Shown: positions 1-6,515 of the stretch, piece after piece
Numbering within the stretch: position 1 is the first letter of the stretch
Layout of the letters: the number at the start of each line of letters is the position of its first letter
Assembly: GCA_023428335.1 (NCBI GenBank)
Contig: JAEYYS010000239.1
Coordinates: 1-10,262, forward strand
Direction: 5' to 3'
DNA from: Verrucomicrobiota bacterium
Lineage (GTDB): Bacteria > Verrucomicrobiota > Verrucomicrobiia > Verrucomicrobiales > Verrucomicrobiaceae
Length of the DNA: 10,262 nucleotides
Notes under the pieces: model-generated
Databases searched by the model: none
What the model was told of the DNA's origin: nothing
What the model saw: the letters and a program-made list of their open reading frames with translations, nothing else
Translations under genes and position numbers: made by a program

Positions 1-1224
1 GGCGTAGCGACCGAGCTTGCCGTCGTAGGTGAGCAGGAGTTTCCAGCGACCGTCGATGACCCAGCGGTAGAGCAGGCTGGCCTGGGGGTTGTCGATGTCG
101 GCGACGTCATGGGCGAAGGTCTCGCCAAAGACCTCCTGGCGCGGCGTGGGGGCGCCGGACTTGAGGATGGGCAGCAGGTTGAGGCCGGGCAGTTTGGCGG
201 GGATCTCGGCGCCGGCGGCGGCGAGGGCGGTGGGCACGATGTCGATGCTGGAGCAGAGCTGCTCGCCGCGTTGGCCGGGCTGGATGACGCCCTTCCAGGA
301 GAACAGGATGGGCTGGCGCGTGCCGCCCTCGTTGGCCGACTGCTTGGAGCGCGGGGCGTAACCCTGGCTGTTCGGGTCCTGAATCCAGCCGTTGTCGGCG
401 ACGTAGACAAAGAGGGTGTTTTCCATCTGGCCCTTCTGCTCGAGGCGATCCATGAGCTGGCCGCAGGTTTCGTCGAACCATTCGACCATGGCGTAGTAAC
501 GGGCGACGTGGTCGGAGGCGATGCCCTTGGCCTTGTACTTCTGGAAGAGTCGGTCGGGCGGCGTGTGCGGGGTGTGCGGCATGAAGGGCGCATACCAGAG
601 GAAGAAGGGCTTTTTCTCGGTGAGGGCGTGGTCGATGAAGCCGAAGACGGGCTCCATGCCCTCGCGACCGATCTTCAGGCCGTCGTCGCCGTGGCGACCG
701 CCGGGCTGGGGGAAGCCGCGGGTCATGGCGTGGGTGAAGCCGGCGCGCTGCGGGGCGCCCTCCCACCACTTGCCGGACTGATGGCTGAGGTAACCCTGTT
801 TGGCGAGCATGGCCGGCAGGGCGGGGTGTTCGTAGAAGTGGTCGATCAACTGGCCGCGCAGGGCCTTGTAGGCCTCGGGCTCGCCGCCGGCCTTGGCCTT
901 GCCCTTGGCACCCTTGGCCTTGCCGCCAGCGGCCATGCCGGGCAAGGGCGAGGGATCGTTGCCGGTGATCTTGTTCTGGTGGGCGTACAGGCCGTTGGCA
1001 AAGCAGGCGAGGGCGGGTCGGCAGAGGGCGGTGGGCACGTAGCCGCGGGTGAAGGCGGCGCTGTTGGCCTGGAGCCGGTCGAGGTTCGGCGTCTCGATCT
1101 GCGGATGGCCCATGAAACCGTAGTCGGTCCAGGCATGGTCATCGGAGATGATGAAGACGATGTTCGGCGGTGTGGCGGCGGCCAGCGAACCGGCAAGCAG
1201 GAGGAGGCAGAGGAAACGGATCAT
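1..1224 (-). CDS. Secreted sulfatase, C-terminus cut by the window edge
   Basis: Reading frame open from ATG at 1224 to base 1, giving 408 visible residues. Residues 1-17 are a Sec-type signal peptide (MIRFLCLLLLAGSLAAA), so the enzyme is probably periplasmic or secreted and hydrolyses sulfate esters. Sulfatase-family signs are NIVFIISDDHAW (D28, D29, metal site), CRPALACFANGLYAHQN with Cys68 as the likely formylglycine precursor, SGKWWEG (K152), APFMPHTPH (H217, H220), VADNGW (D277, N278) and KQSANEGGTRQPI (K294). Two oddities: the usual C-x-P-x-R motif has Leu in place of Arg, and the usual GKWH reads GKWW. A Gly/Ala/Lys-rich low-complexity insert sits at about residues 95-117. No Shine-Dalgarno sequence is obvious before the ATG. 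Substrate cannot be told; no adjacent glycan genes are visible. The fold assignment is secure. Confidence 0.92.
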   Translation of the reverse strand, partial: MIRFLCLLLLAGSLAAATPPNIVFIISDDHAWTDYGFMGHPQIETPNLDRLQANSAAFTRGYVPTALCRPALACFANGLYAHQNKITGNDPSPLPGMAAGGKAKGAKGKAKAGGEPEAYKALRGQLIDHFYEHPALPAMLAKQGYLSHQSGKWWEGAPQRAGFTHAMTRGFPQPGGRHGDDGLKIGREGMEPVFGFIDHALTEKKPFFLWYAPFMPHTPHTPPDRLFQKYKAKGIASDHVARYYAMVEWFDETCGQLMDRLEQKGQMENTLFVYVADNGWIQDPNSQGYAPRSKQSANEGGTRQPILFSWKGVIQPGQRGEQLCSSIDIVPTALAAAGAEIPAKLPGLNLLPILKSGAPTPRQEVFGETFAHDVADIDNPQASLLYRWVIDGRWKLLLTYDGKLGRYA

Positions 1225-1234
1225 GGTGGTTGGC

Positions 1235-1390
1235 TTAGGGTGTAACGGCGGCGCGGCGACGATCTACCCCGCAAAAAACGTGTCGCATCCGGCAAGGCGG
1301 GGCGGAGGTCGTGCATGAACTCAAGAGCAAAGCAATGGCACCCGTGAATAGGCAATGTCCCACAAGGTTGAACCGCGCCCCCTTTTCCAT
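1235..1390 (-). CDS. Possible 51-residue lipoprotein ORF upstream of the sulfatase
   Basis: A short frame starting at ATG 1390, with GAGG three bases upstream, ends 10 bases before the sulfatase start. Its N-terminus looks like a lipoprotein signal: charged MEKGARFN, a hydrophobic stretch GAIALLL, then the lipobox-like LSSC (Cys26) followed by TTSAPP. The rest is Arg- and Cys-rich with no recognisable domain, which argues for chance translation of the spacer between the divergent sulfatase and apbE genes. If real it could be the first gene of a two-gene unit with the sulfatase. I regard it as doubtful. Confidence 0.2.
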   Translation of the reverse strand: MEKGARFNLVGHCLFTGAIALLLSSCTTSAPPCRMRHVFCGVDRRRAAVTP

Positions 1391-1425
1391 TTTCCTCGCT
1401 CGGATTCGGTTTATCGTTGGGACTG

Positions 1426-2382
1426 ATGCTGACACGCCGATTTGTCATGTGCCTGGGCTGGCTGGCGGCGGTTGCTGCCGGAAAAGCCGAGGAGCGTTTT
1501 GACTTCAGTGGGCCGGGCATGGCGACGACCTTTCGCATTGCCTGCTACGCCGAGGATCGGGCGATGGCGGAGCAGGCGGTGGCGGCCTGTTTTGAGCGGA
1601 TCGCCCGACTGCATGCGGTGTGCACGGATTACGATCCGACCAGCGAGTTGATGCGCCTGTGCGCGCCGGAGGCAAAGCGGCCGATGGTCGTCAGTGCCGA
1701 TTTGTTCGGTGTGCTGGAACGGGCACAGGCCTTGGCGGTCGCCACCGACGGGGCCTTTCATCCCGCCTGCGGGCCTTTGACTCAACTGTGGCGGCGGACG
1801 CGGCGCACGGGCAAGCTGCCGCCGGTCGAGCGGGTGCAACGCGGTCTGGAGGCGGCGGCGCGCTGGCGCGAGATCCGGTTGGAGCCGGCCACCCGGGAAG
1901 TGACGCTGCCCGTCGGCACCCTGCTGGACCTGGGCGGCATCGCCAAGGGTTACGCGGCCGATGCCTGCCTGCGCCTGCTGCGCGAGCATGGCCTGGAGCG
2001 GGCGGTGGTGCAGGCCGGCGGTGACACGTCGGTCGGCAAACCACCACCGGGCAAGCCGGGCTGGCAGGTCAAGCTGCGCACCTTCACCCGCCCAGGCGAG
2101 GACGATGAGCTGTGCGAACTGACACTGGCCGACTGCGCGGTGTCGACCTCGGGCGACCTGTACCAGTTCCTCGAAATCGACGGCGTGCGTTACTCGCACA
2201 TCGTCTCACCGGTCACCGGCCTCGGCCTGACCGAACGCATCGCCTGCTCGGTGATCGCCGCCGATGGCACCACCAGCGATGCCCTGGCGACCGCGATGTG
2301 CGTGCTCGGTCCGGAGCGCGGACAGGCCCTGGCGGACAAGCTCGGGGTGCAGGTTCTCTTTGCCTTGCCGCCCAAGCCCTGA
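1426..2382 (+). CDS. apbE: ApbE-type FAD:protein FMN transferase, exported
   Basis: Predicted to attach FMN covalently to a Thr or Ser of an extracytoplasmic flavoprotein using FAD (ApbE family, EC 2.7.1.180). 318 residues from ATG 1426; a TTG three codons upstream is possible but less likely. Residues 1-20 (MLTRRFVMCLGWLAAVAAGK) form a signal peptide without a convincing lipobox, so the protein should be periplasmic. Family motifs in order: GMATTF (31-36), DYDPTSELMRL, TDGAFHPACGPLTQLW (108-122), DLGGIAKGYAAD (168-179), QAGGD, STSGDLYQ, YSHIVSPVTG (H258), and the metal-binding TSDALAT (D285, T289). All expected motifs are present. No RnfG/NqrC-type or FMN-binding-domain target lies nearby. 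The stop codon directly abuts the stop of the convergent propeller gene. Confidence 0.93.
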   Translation: MLTRRFVMCLGWLAAVAAGKAEERFDFSGPGMATTFRIACYAEDRAMAEQAVAACFERIARLHAVCTDYDPTSELMRLCAPEAKRPMVVSADLFGVLERAQALAVATDGAFHPACGPLTQLWRRTRRTGKLPPVERVQRGLEAAARWREIRLEPATREVTLPVGTLLDLGGIAKGYAADACLRLLREHGLERAVVQAGGDTSVGKPPPGKPGWQVKLRTFTRPGEDDELCELTLADCAVSTSGDLYQFLEIDGVRYSHIVSPVTGLGLTERIACSVIAADGTTSDALATAMCVLGPERGQALADKLGVQVLFALPPKP

Positions 2383-3432
2383 TCAGACGCGGCGCAGCTT
2401 GTAGGGATAGACCTGGTCGGCGTTCCACTGGCAGGCATACAGGTCGCCGGCGTCATCGACACCGACATCGTGGACGTTGCGGAACACCGGCTCGTTCTGC
2501 AGCAGCAGGCCGACCTGGCCGTCCTTGTCGAGCTTGGGCGCGTGCGCGCCGGGCGCGGAGACCACGCGGTTGTCGCGGTCGAGGATGACGATGAAGCCGC
2601 GCTCGCGCCACATGCGGTAGTCGCCCGGCTTCATGCCAAAGCAGACGCCCGACAGCAGCAGGTCGCCGGCGATCACGGGTCGGCTCAGGTAGGCGCCCGG
2701 CAGGTACACCGAGCGCACGTATTCGCCGGCGAGGCTGTACCAGTGGAACTCGTTGCGGATGCGCTCGGTGCAGAGCACCAGCGGCTCCGGGCCGCGGCGG
2801 TCGATGGCGACCCCGTGGGCCTGCATGAACTTGCCGGCGTTCATCGCCTGGGTGCTGATGCCGCCGAACTTGCGCACGAACTTGCCCTGGGCGTCGAAGT
2901 GCAGGATGAACTGCGAGCCGTAGCCGTCGGCCACATAGAGGTCGCCATTGGGCGCGGCCGCGGCCTCGGTGGGCGCATACTTCATGTTGGCATCGTAAGC
3001 GCCGCAGGCATGGGCGTGCGGCAGTTGCAGCACGGCCTCGCCGGTGAGGGTGGTCTTCAGCACTGTGCCGCTGCCCGGATCGCAGAGGATGAGGTGTTCG
3101 CCGCCGTTGCTGGTGTCGAGACTGAGGCCGTGGCCGGAGCGCCAGTTCAGGGTCCAGGAGTCGATCACGCGCCCGTCCTTGTCGAAAATCAGGACGTTGT
3201 TTTTGGCTTCATCGGTGATCAGGAAGAGTCGCCCCTGGGCATCCTGAATCATCTCGTGGCAGTTCTTCACCGGGTGCCTGGCGCGGTCGGCCTGGCACCA
3301 CTGCAGATCCACCTGATAACGGTGCGCGCCATGGCCGATGACCGCGCCCTGCAGGGAGGTCTTGCTCTGGGCGCGCACGAAGGGCGCGGCGAGTCCGGAG
3401 GCGGCGGTGGCGAGCAGGCGACGTCGATTCAT
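2383..3432 (-). CDS. Tat-exported NHL-repeat / beta-propeller protein
   Basis: 349 residues from ATG 3432. The N-terminus MNRRRLLATAASGLAAPFVRAQ is a twin-arginine-like export signal with likely cleavage after RA at residue 21. The mature part has repeated beta-blades of NHL type, best seen at residues 76-93 (NVLIFDKDGRVIDSW), 161-190 (PNGDLYVADGYGSQFILHFD and following) and 318-346 (HDVGVDDAGDLYACQWNADQ and following). These suggest a six-bladed propeller acting outside the cytoplasm. Tat export suggests folding before export, perhaps with a bound metal, but no catalytic residues can be named. It lies 47 bp downstream of pdxH on the same strand; a weak terminator-like hairpin in that gap makes cotranscription uncertain. 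Function unknown; a lyase or a binding role are both possible for this fold. Confidence 0.82.
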   Translation of the reverse strand: MNRRRLLATAASGLAAPFVRAQSKTSLQGAVIGHGAHRYQVDLQWCQADRARHPVKNCHEMIQDAQGRLFLITDEAKNNVLIFDKDGRVIDSWTLNWRSGHGLSLDTSNGGEHLILCDPGSGTVLKTTLTGEAVLQLPHAHACGAYDANMKYAPTEAAAAPNGDLYVADGYGSQFILHFDAQGKFVRKFGGISTQAMNAGKFMQAHGVAIDRRGPEPLVLCTERIRNEFHWYSLAGEYVRSVYLPGAYLSRPVIAGDLLLSGVCFGMKPGDYRMWRERGFIVILDRDNRVVSAPGAHAPKLDKDGQVGLLLQNEPVFRNVHDVGVDDAGDLYACQWNADQVYPYKLRRV

Positions 3433-3438
3433 GGCGCC

Positions 3439-3453
3439 AAAAAAGCCGGGCTT
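3439..3453 (-). terminator. Weak terminator-like hairpin between pdxH and the propeller gene
   Basis: On the minus strand the sequence reads AAGCCCGGCTTTTTT: an AAGC/GCTT stem with a three-base loop running into six T. The stem is very short and lies only 6 bases before the next start codon, so it may be coincidental. Confidence 0.22.
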
Positions 3454-3479
3454 GGTCTGCCTGCCAGAGAAAACCGCGC

Positions 3480-4133
3480 TCAGGGGCTGAGTCGCTCGAT
3501 CTTCCAGCCCTCGCCCTCGCGACGGTAGCGCAGGCGGTCGTGCAGGCGGCTGACCCGGCCCTGCCAGAATTCGAATTCCTCGGGCTCAAGCACGTAGCCG
3601 CCCCAGAACGGCGGGCAGGGGATGGGGCCGTCGCCAAAGCGTGCGCGCATCTCCGCCTCGCGCTGCTCCAGCCACTCAGGACCGGGAATGACCCGACTCT
3701 GCTCGGACACCCAGGCGCCGATCTGGTGACCGGCGGGACGGGCGGCAAAGTAGCCCTCCGCCTCGCTGCGCGGCAGCTTGCGCACGACACCGCGGACGCT
3801 GACCTGATGGTGGCGCGGCGCCCACAGGAAGACGGCGCTGGCGCGCGGGTTGGCGGCGAGCTCATGGCCCTTGCGGCTGTCGTAGTTGGTGAAGAAGTGC
3901 AGGCCATCGTCGTTCAACCCCTTGAGCAGGACCGTGCGTGCCGACGGTCCGCCATCCTCGCCGATCGTCGCCAGGGTCATGGCATTCGGTTCAGCCAGGC
4001 CGTGATCGAGGGCGTCCTTCAGCCAGGCGCGGAACAGCACGCGCGGGTCGGCCGGGGCGGTCGACTCGATCAGGCTGTCGAGTTCGTAGCTGACGCGCAG
4101 GTCGCGCAGGGTGTCGGGCGGGAAATCCATCAT
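3480..4133 (-). CDS. pdxH: Pyridoxamine/pyridoxine 5'-phosphate oxidase
   Basis: FMN-dependent enzyme that oxidises PNP or PMP to pyridoxal 5'-phosphate, the last step of vitamin B6 synthesis and salvage (EC 1.4.3.5), cytoplasmic. 217 residues, the normal family length. Visible motifs: substrate- and FMN-binding RTVLLKG (66-72), FFTNYDSRKGHEL (80-92), VSVRGVVRKL (111-120), the SRVIP turn, and the C-terminal signature WQGRVSRLHDRLRYRRE followed by WKIERLSP, ending exactly at Pro217 as in characterised PdxH. Two consecutive ATGs (4133 and 4130) precede DFP; the choice cannot be settled and there is no strong ribosome binding site. Divergent from hpt with a 71-bp gap. Identification is firm. Confidence 0.97.
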   Translation of the reverse strand: MMDFPPDTLRDLRVSYELDSLIESTAPADPRVLFRAWLKDALDHGLAEPNAMTLATIGEDGGPSARTVLLKGLNDDGLHFFTNYDSRKGHELAANPRASAVFLWAPRHHQVSVRGVVRKLPRSEAEGYFAARPAGHQIGAWVSEQSRVIPGPEWLEQREAEMRARFGDGPIPCPPFWGGYVLEPEEFEFWQGRVSRLHDRLRYRREGEGWKIERLSP

Positions 4134-4204
4134 GATGCCAGAAGAAACGCGCGCCAGACCGTTGCGGCAATCCGCAGTTTGCGCCTTGGTGGGAAAATCT
4201 TGTC

Positions 4205-4741
4205 ATGGCTACCGGACTCCTCTGCGACCTCGACCACGTCCTGCTCAGCGCCGAGCAGATCCATGCCCGCGTTGGCGAACTCGCCGCTCGCATCCAGGCC
4301 GACGCCGGTGGTCGCCTGCTGACCGTGGTCGCCCTCATGGATGGCTCCCTGTTTTTTGTCGCCGACCTGCTGCGCCGGCTTGACCTGCCAGTGCGGCTGG
4401 TCAGCCTCGGCGCCAGCAGTTACCACGGCGGCACGAGTTCGTCCGGCGAAGTGCGCCTGGCCTGGCCACCCGGGCTGAGCCTGGCGGGCGAAGACGTCCT
4501 GCTGCTCGACGACATCTACGACACCGGCCTGACCCTGGCCACCCTGCGCGAGCGCCTGCTCGCCGAGCAACCGGCCTCGCTGCGCATTGGCGTGCTGCTC
4601 AACAAGGTCCGGCCGCGCGCGGTCGAGGTGCCGCTCGACTACTGCGGCTTCGAGATCGGCGATGAATTCGTCGTCGGCTACGGCATGGACTACCAGGGCC
4701 GTTTCCGCAACCTACCCTGCATCGGCATCCTCAAGCCATGA
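4205..4741 (+). CDS. hpt: Hypoxanthine phosphoribosyltransferase
   Basis: Purine-salvage enzyme joining hypoxanthine (and usually guanine) to PRPP to give IMP or GMP (EC 2.4.2.8), cytoplasmic. 178 residues, normal length. Motifs: ALMDGSLFFVADLLRRL (43-59), the flexible loop SSYHGGTSSSGEVRL (71-85), the PRPP-binding signature VLLLDDIYDTGLTL (98-111), and the C-terminal purine pocket FVVGYGMDYQGRFRNLP (155-171). A GGTGGGA sequence at 4188-4194 may serve as a distant Shine-Dalgarno. The stop codon overlaps the moaD start (ATGA), so the two are almost certainly cotranscribed and translationally coupled. Confidence 0.96.
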   Translation: MATGLLCDLDHVLLSAEQIHARVGELAARIQADAGGRLLTVVALMDGSLFFVADLLRRLDLPVRLVSLGASSYHGGTSSSGEVRLAWPPGLSLAGEDVLLLDDIYDTGLTLATLRERLLAEQPASLRIGVLLNKVRPRAVEVPLDYCGFEIGDEFVVGYGMDYQGRFRNLPCIGILKP

Positions 4742-4983
4742 ACGGACGCGTACTGTTTTTCTCCCTGCTGCAGGACCTGACCGGCTGTGCCGAGCTGGAG
4801 GTGACGGCTGCGCCGGCGACCGTGGGCGAGCTGCTCGAACGCGATTTGTATGGGCGCTGGCCGGCGCTGCGCGAGTGGGATGCCGCCCTGCTGCTGGCGC
4901 TCGATCACGCCTATGTGCGTCGCGATGCCGCCCTGCATGAGGGGTTTGAACTGGCGCTGATGCCGCCCGTTCAGGGAGGCTGA
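4738..4983 (+). CDS. moaD: MoaD-type molybdopterin synthase sulfur carrier
   Basis: 81-residue ubiquitin-fold protein ending in Gly80-Gly81. In MoaD the terminal Gly-Gly is adenylated and thiocarboxylated by MoeB and gives its sulfur to cPMP in complex with MoaE. Family features: RVLFFSLLQDLTG at the N-terminus, ATVGELLERDL in the middle, and the C-terminal ELALMPPVQGG matching the usual ALIPPVSGG. Its ATG overlaps the hpt stop (ATGA) and it has no ribosome binding site of its own, which suggests translational coupling. No moaE, moeB or other molybdenum-cofactor gene lies in the window, so it is an orphan here. A related sulfur-carrier role (ThiS-like or for another pathway) is possible, but the length and PPV-x-GG tail favour MoaD. 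Confidence 0.88.
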   Translation: MNGRVLFFSLLQDLTGCAELEVTAAPATVGELLERDLYGRWPALREWDAALLLALDHAYVRRDAALHEGFELALMPPVQGG

Positions 4984-4999
4984 AGCGGCCGGCTCAGCC
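4978..4999. terminator. Hairpin joining two convergent stop codons
   Basis: GGCTGA (4978-4983, containing the moaD stop) and TCAGCC (4994-4999, containing the reverse-strand stop of the membrane protein) form a 6-bp inverted repeat with a 10-base GC-rich loop. There is no T tract on either side, so it is at best a weak bidirectional terminator or a consequence of the two stops facing each other. Confidence 0.3.
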
Positions 5000-6388
5000 G
5001 AACATCAGGCGGCCGAGCAGGACCGACAGCAGCATGCCGACGACGTCGGCGGTGAGGCCGGCGACGATGGCGTGGCGGATCTTGCGCACGCCGACCGAGC
5101 CGAAGTACACGGCGAGCACGTAGAAGGTGGTCTCGGTCGAGCCGAACATGATGGCGGCGGTGAACTTCAGGGTTTCGCCGGCTTCCGGCCGGGTGAGGAT
5201 CTCATTGAGCACGCCGACCGAGCCGCTGCCGCTGAGCGGGCGCATCAGCGCCATGGGTAGCAGTTCCACCGGAAACCCGATCAGGCTGAGCAGCGGCGCC
5301 AGCAGCAGTTCGAGGATGAGCAGGGCGCCGGAACTGCGGAAGATCGCCAGTGCGACCAGCATGGCGACCAGGAAGGGCATGATGCGGGTGGCCATGGCAA
5401 AGCCCTCCTTGGCGCCCTCAACGAATTCTTCGTAGACCTTGACACCGCGGCGGAGGGCAATGGCCAGCGTCACCACCAGCAGCAGCGGGATGGCAGCGCC
5501 GGAGCCGGCGTTCATGAGTCGCCGCCATGCGGGAGGCTCGGCCGGTGTCTCGGTCGCCTCCGGCGCGGCGGCCGGGGCCTGGGCGCGCTGCTGCGAGGCC
5601 TCCAGCACCTGCGACAGGCCGGTGGCGTCGAGCACCTGCTCACGCAGTGAGGGCGGACCGAGTTCGAGCACCAGGCCGGCACCGAAGAGCAGGAGCAGCA
5701 GGCCGGTGAGCAGGCGGGTCTTGCGACCGGCCGGACGCGGGCTGTCGCTGGTTTCGGTCGCGGCGCTTTCGGCGTCGGCCTCATCGGGGCGTGAGCGGAA
5801 GATCGGCAGGCCCTGCAGGCCGCGGGCGACCAGGATGGCGGTCAGGGTGGTGCCGGCGGTGGCGAGGATGGTTGGCACGATGACCTGGTGGGCACCCTTG
5901 ACCCCGGCGGCGGTCAGGTAATTGATGACGCTGGAGGGCAGCAGGGTGAAGGCGGCGGTGTTCATCGCCAGGAAGGTCACCATGGCGTTGCTGGCGGTCT
6001 GCTTGTGCGGATTCAGCTCCTGCAGGTGGGTCATGGCCTTCAGGCCGAGCGGGGTCGCGCTGTTGCCGAGCCCGAGCATGTTGGCCGAGAGGTTGAGGAT
6101 CATCGAGCTCATCGCCGGATGATTGGCGGGCACGTCGGGGAAGAGCCGGCGCATGAGCGGGGCGACCAGCCGGGCGGCGGCCTCGAGCAGGCCGGCCTTT
6201 TCCATCAGGCGCATGATGCCCAGCCAGAACATCATCATGCCGGCCAGCGGCAGGGCGATGCCCATGACGGCGGTTTCGGTCATGGCCAGGGCCGAGGCGG
6301 TCACGCCGTTGTCGCCGGAAAACCGGCCAAACCAGGCCGCAGCGACGAGGCCAGTGAGGAGGAGCAGGGCCCAGATGAGGTTGAGCAT
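4994..6388 (-). CDS. Fused SpmA/SpmB-type nucleoside-recognition (Gate domain) membrane protein
   Basis: 464-residue inner-membrane protein from ATG 6388; the frame stays open to 6577, but MLNLIWALLLLTGL is the typical SpmA-type start and begins the first membrane segment. N-terminal half (about 1-190) is SpmA-like: TETAVMGIALPLAGMMMFWL, then NMLGLGNSATPLGLKAM (103-119) and AMNTAAFTLLPSSVINYL. A hydrophilic Ala/Pro/Glu-rich linker, with a membrane segment at about 226-242, spans about 198-288. The C-terminal half (about 292-464) is SpmB-like: MPFLVAMLVALAIFRSSGAL, RPLSGSGSVGVLNE (383-396) and GSTETTFYVLAVYFGSVG (416-433). SpmA and SpmB were named from spore maturation in Bacillus but occur fused in many non-sporulating bacteria; the transported molecule is not established. 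Stop faces the moaD stop 10 bp away; start is 127 bp from the divergent CarH-like gene. Confidence 0.9.
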   Translation of the reverse strand: MLNLIWALLLLTGLVAAAWFGRFSGDNGVTASALAMTETAVMGIALPLAGMMMFWLGIMRLMEKAGLLEAAARLVAPLMRRLFPDVPANHPAMSSMILNLSANMLGLGNSATPLGLKAMTHLQELNPHKQTASNAMVTFLAMNTAAFTLLPSSVINYLTAAGVKGAHQVIVPTILATAGTTLTAILVARGLQGLPIFRSRPDEADAESAATETSDSPRPAGRKTRLLTGLLLLLFGAGLVLELGPPSLREQVLDATGLSQVLEASQQRAQAPAAAPEATETPAEPPAWRRLMNAGSGAAIPLLLVVTLAIALRRGVKVYEEFVEGAKEGFAMATRIMPFLVAMLVALAIFRSSGALLILELLLAPLLSLIGFPVELLPMALMRPLSGSGSVGVLNEILTRPEAGETLKFTAAIMFGSTETTFYVLAVYFGSVGVRKIRHAIVAGLTADVVGMLLSVLLGRLMFG

Positions 6389-6445
6389 GGAAAAAAGGAG
6401 TTGAGAACGGTGCGCCCGGCAGGGAAAACACCACGTAATCCTGAC

Positions 6446-6474
6446 CGTAAAGCGCGGCGGCCGCCCTTTGGCAA
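6446..6474 (-). promoter_or_regulatory. Candidate promoter for the SpmA/SpmB-type gene in the divergent spacer
   Basis: Reading the minus strand, TTGCCA (6469-6474) and TTTACG (6446-6451) are separated by 17 bp. The spacer contains the 10-bp perfect palindrome GGCGGCCGCC (6456-6465). The -35 box is good (5 of 6) but the -10 box is poor. A dyad between -35 and -10 is where MerR-family proteins commonly bind, so autoregulatory or cross-regulatory binding by the divergent CarH-like protein is conceivable; a GC-rich dyad is also easily found by chance here. Confidence 0.2.
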
Positions 6475-6515
6475 GAACCAACGCCACCGCACTCCCTGCT
6501 TCCGAAGATTCTGCA

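Noticed and set aside
109..1245. Long plus-strand open frame opposite the sulfatase
   Set aside because: Gly/Val/Ala-rich translation with no family features, fully antisense to a gene with many conserved motifs; a codon-bias shadow in high-GC DNA.
1368..1396. apbE promoter (TTGAAC with a -10 near 1391)
   Set aside because: The -10 candidate TTTCCT does not resemble the consensus enough to support it.
2470..3528. 352-codon plus-strand frame opposite the propeller gene
   Set aside because: Low-complexity translation lacking any domain; the minus-strand gene has a Tat signal and NHL repeats.
4163..4176. Operator or attenuator in the pdxH-hpt gap (TGCGG CAAT CCGCA)
   Set aside because: A 5-bp inverted repeat is expected by chance in GC-rich DNA and has no promoter context.
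6468..6515. TTG start adding 16 residues to the CarH-like protein
   Set aside because: ATG 6516 lies just before the MerR HTH, as is usual; the added residues match nothing.
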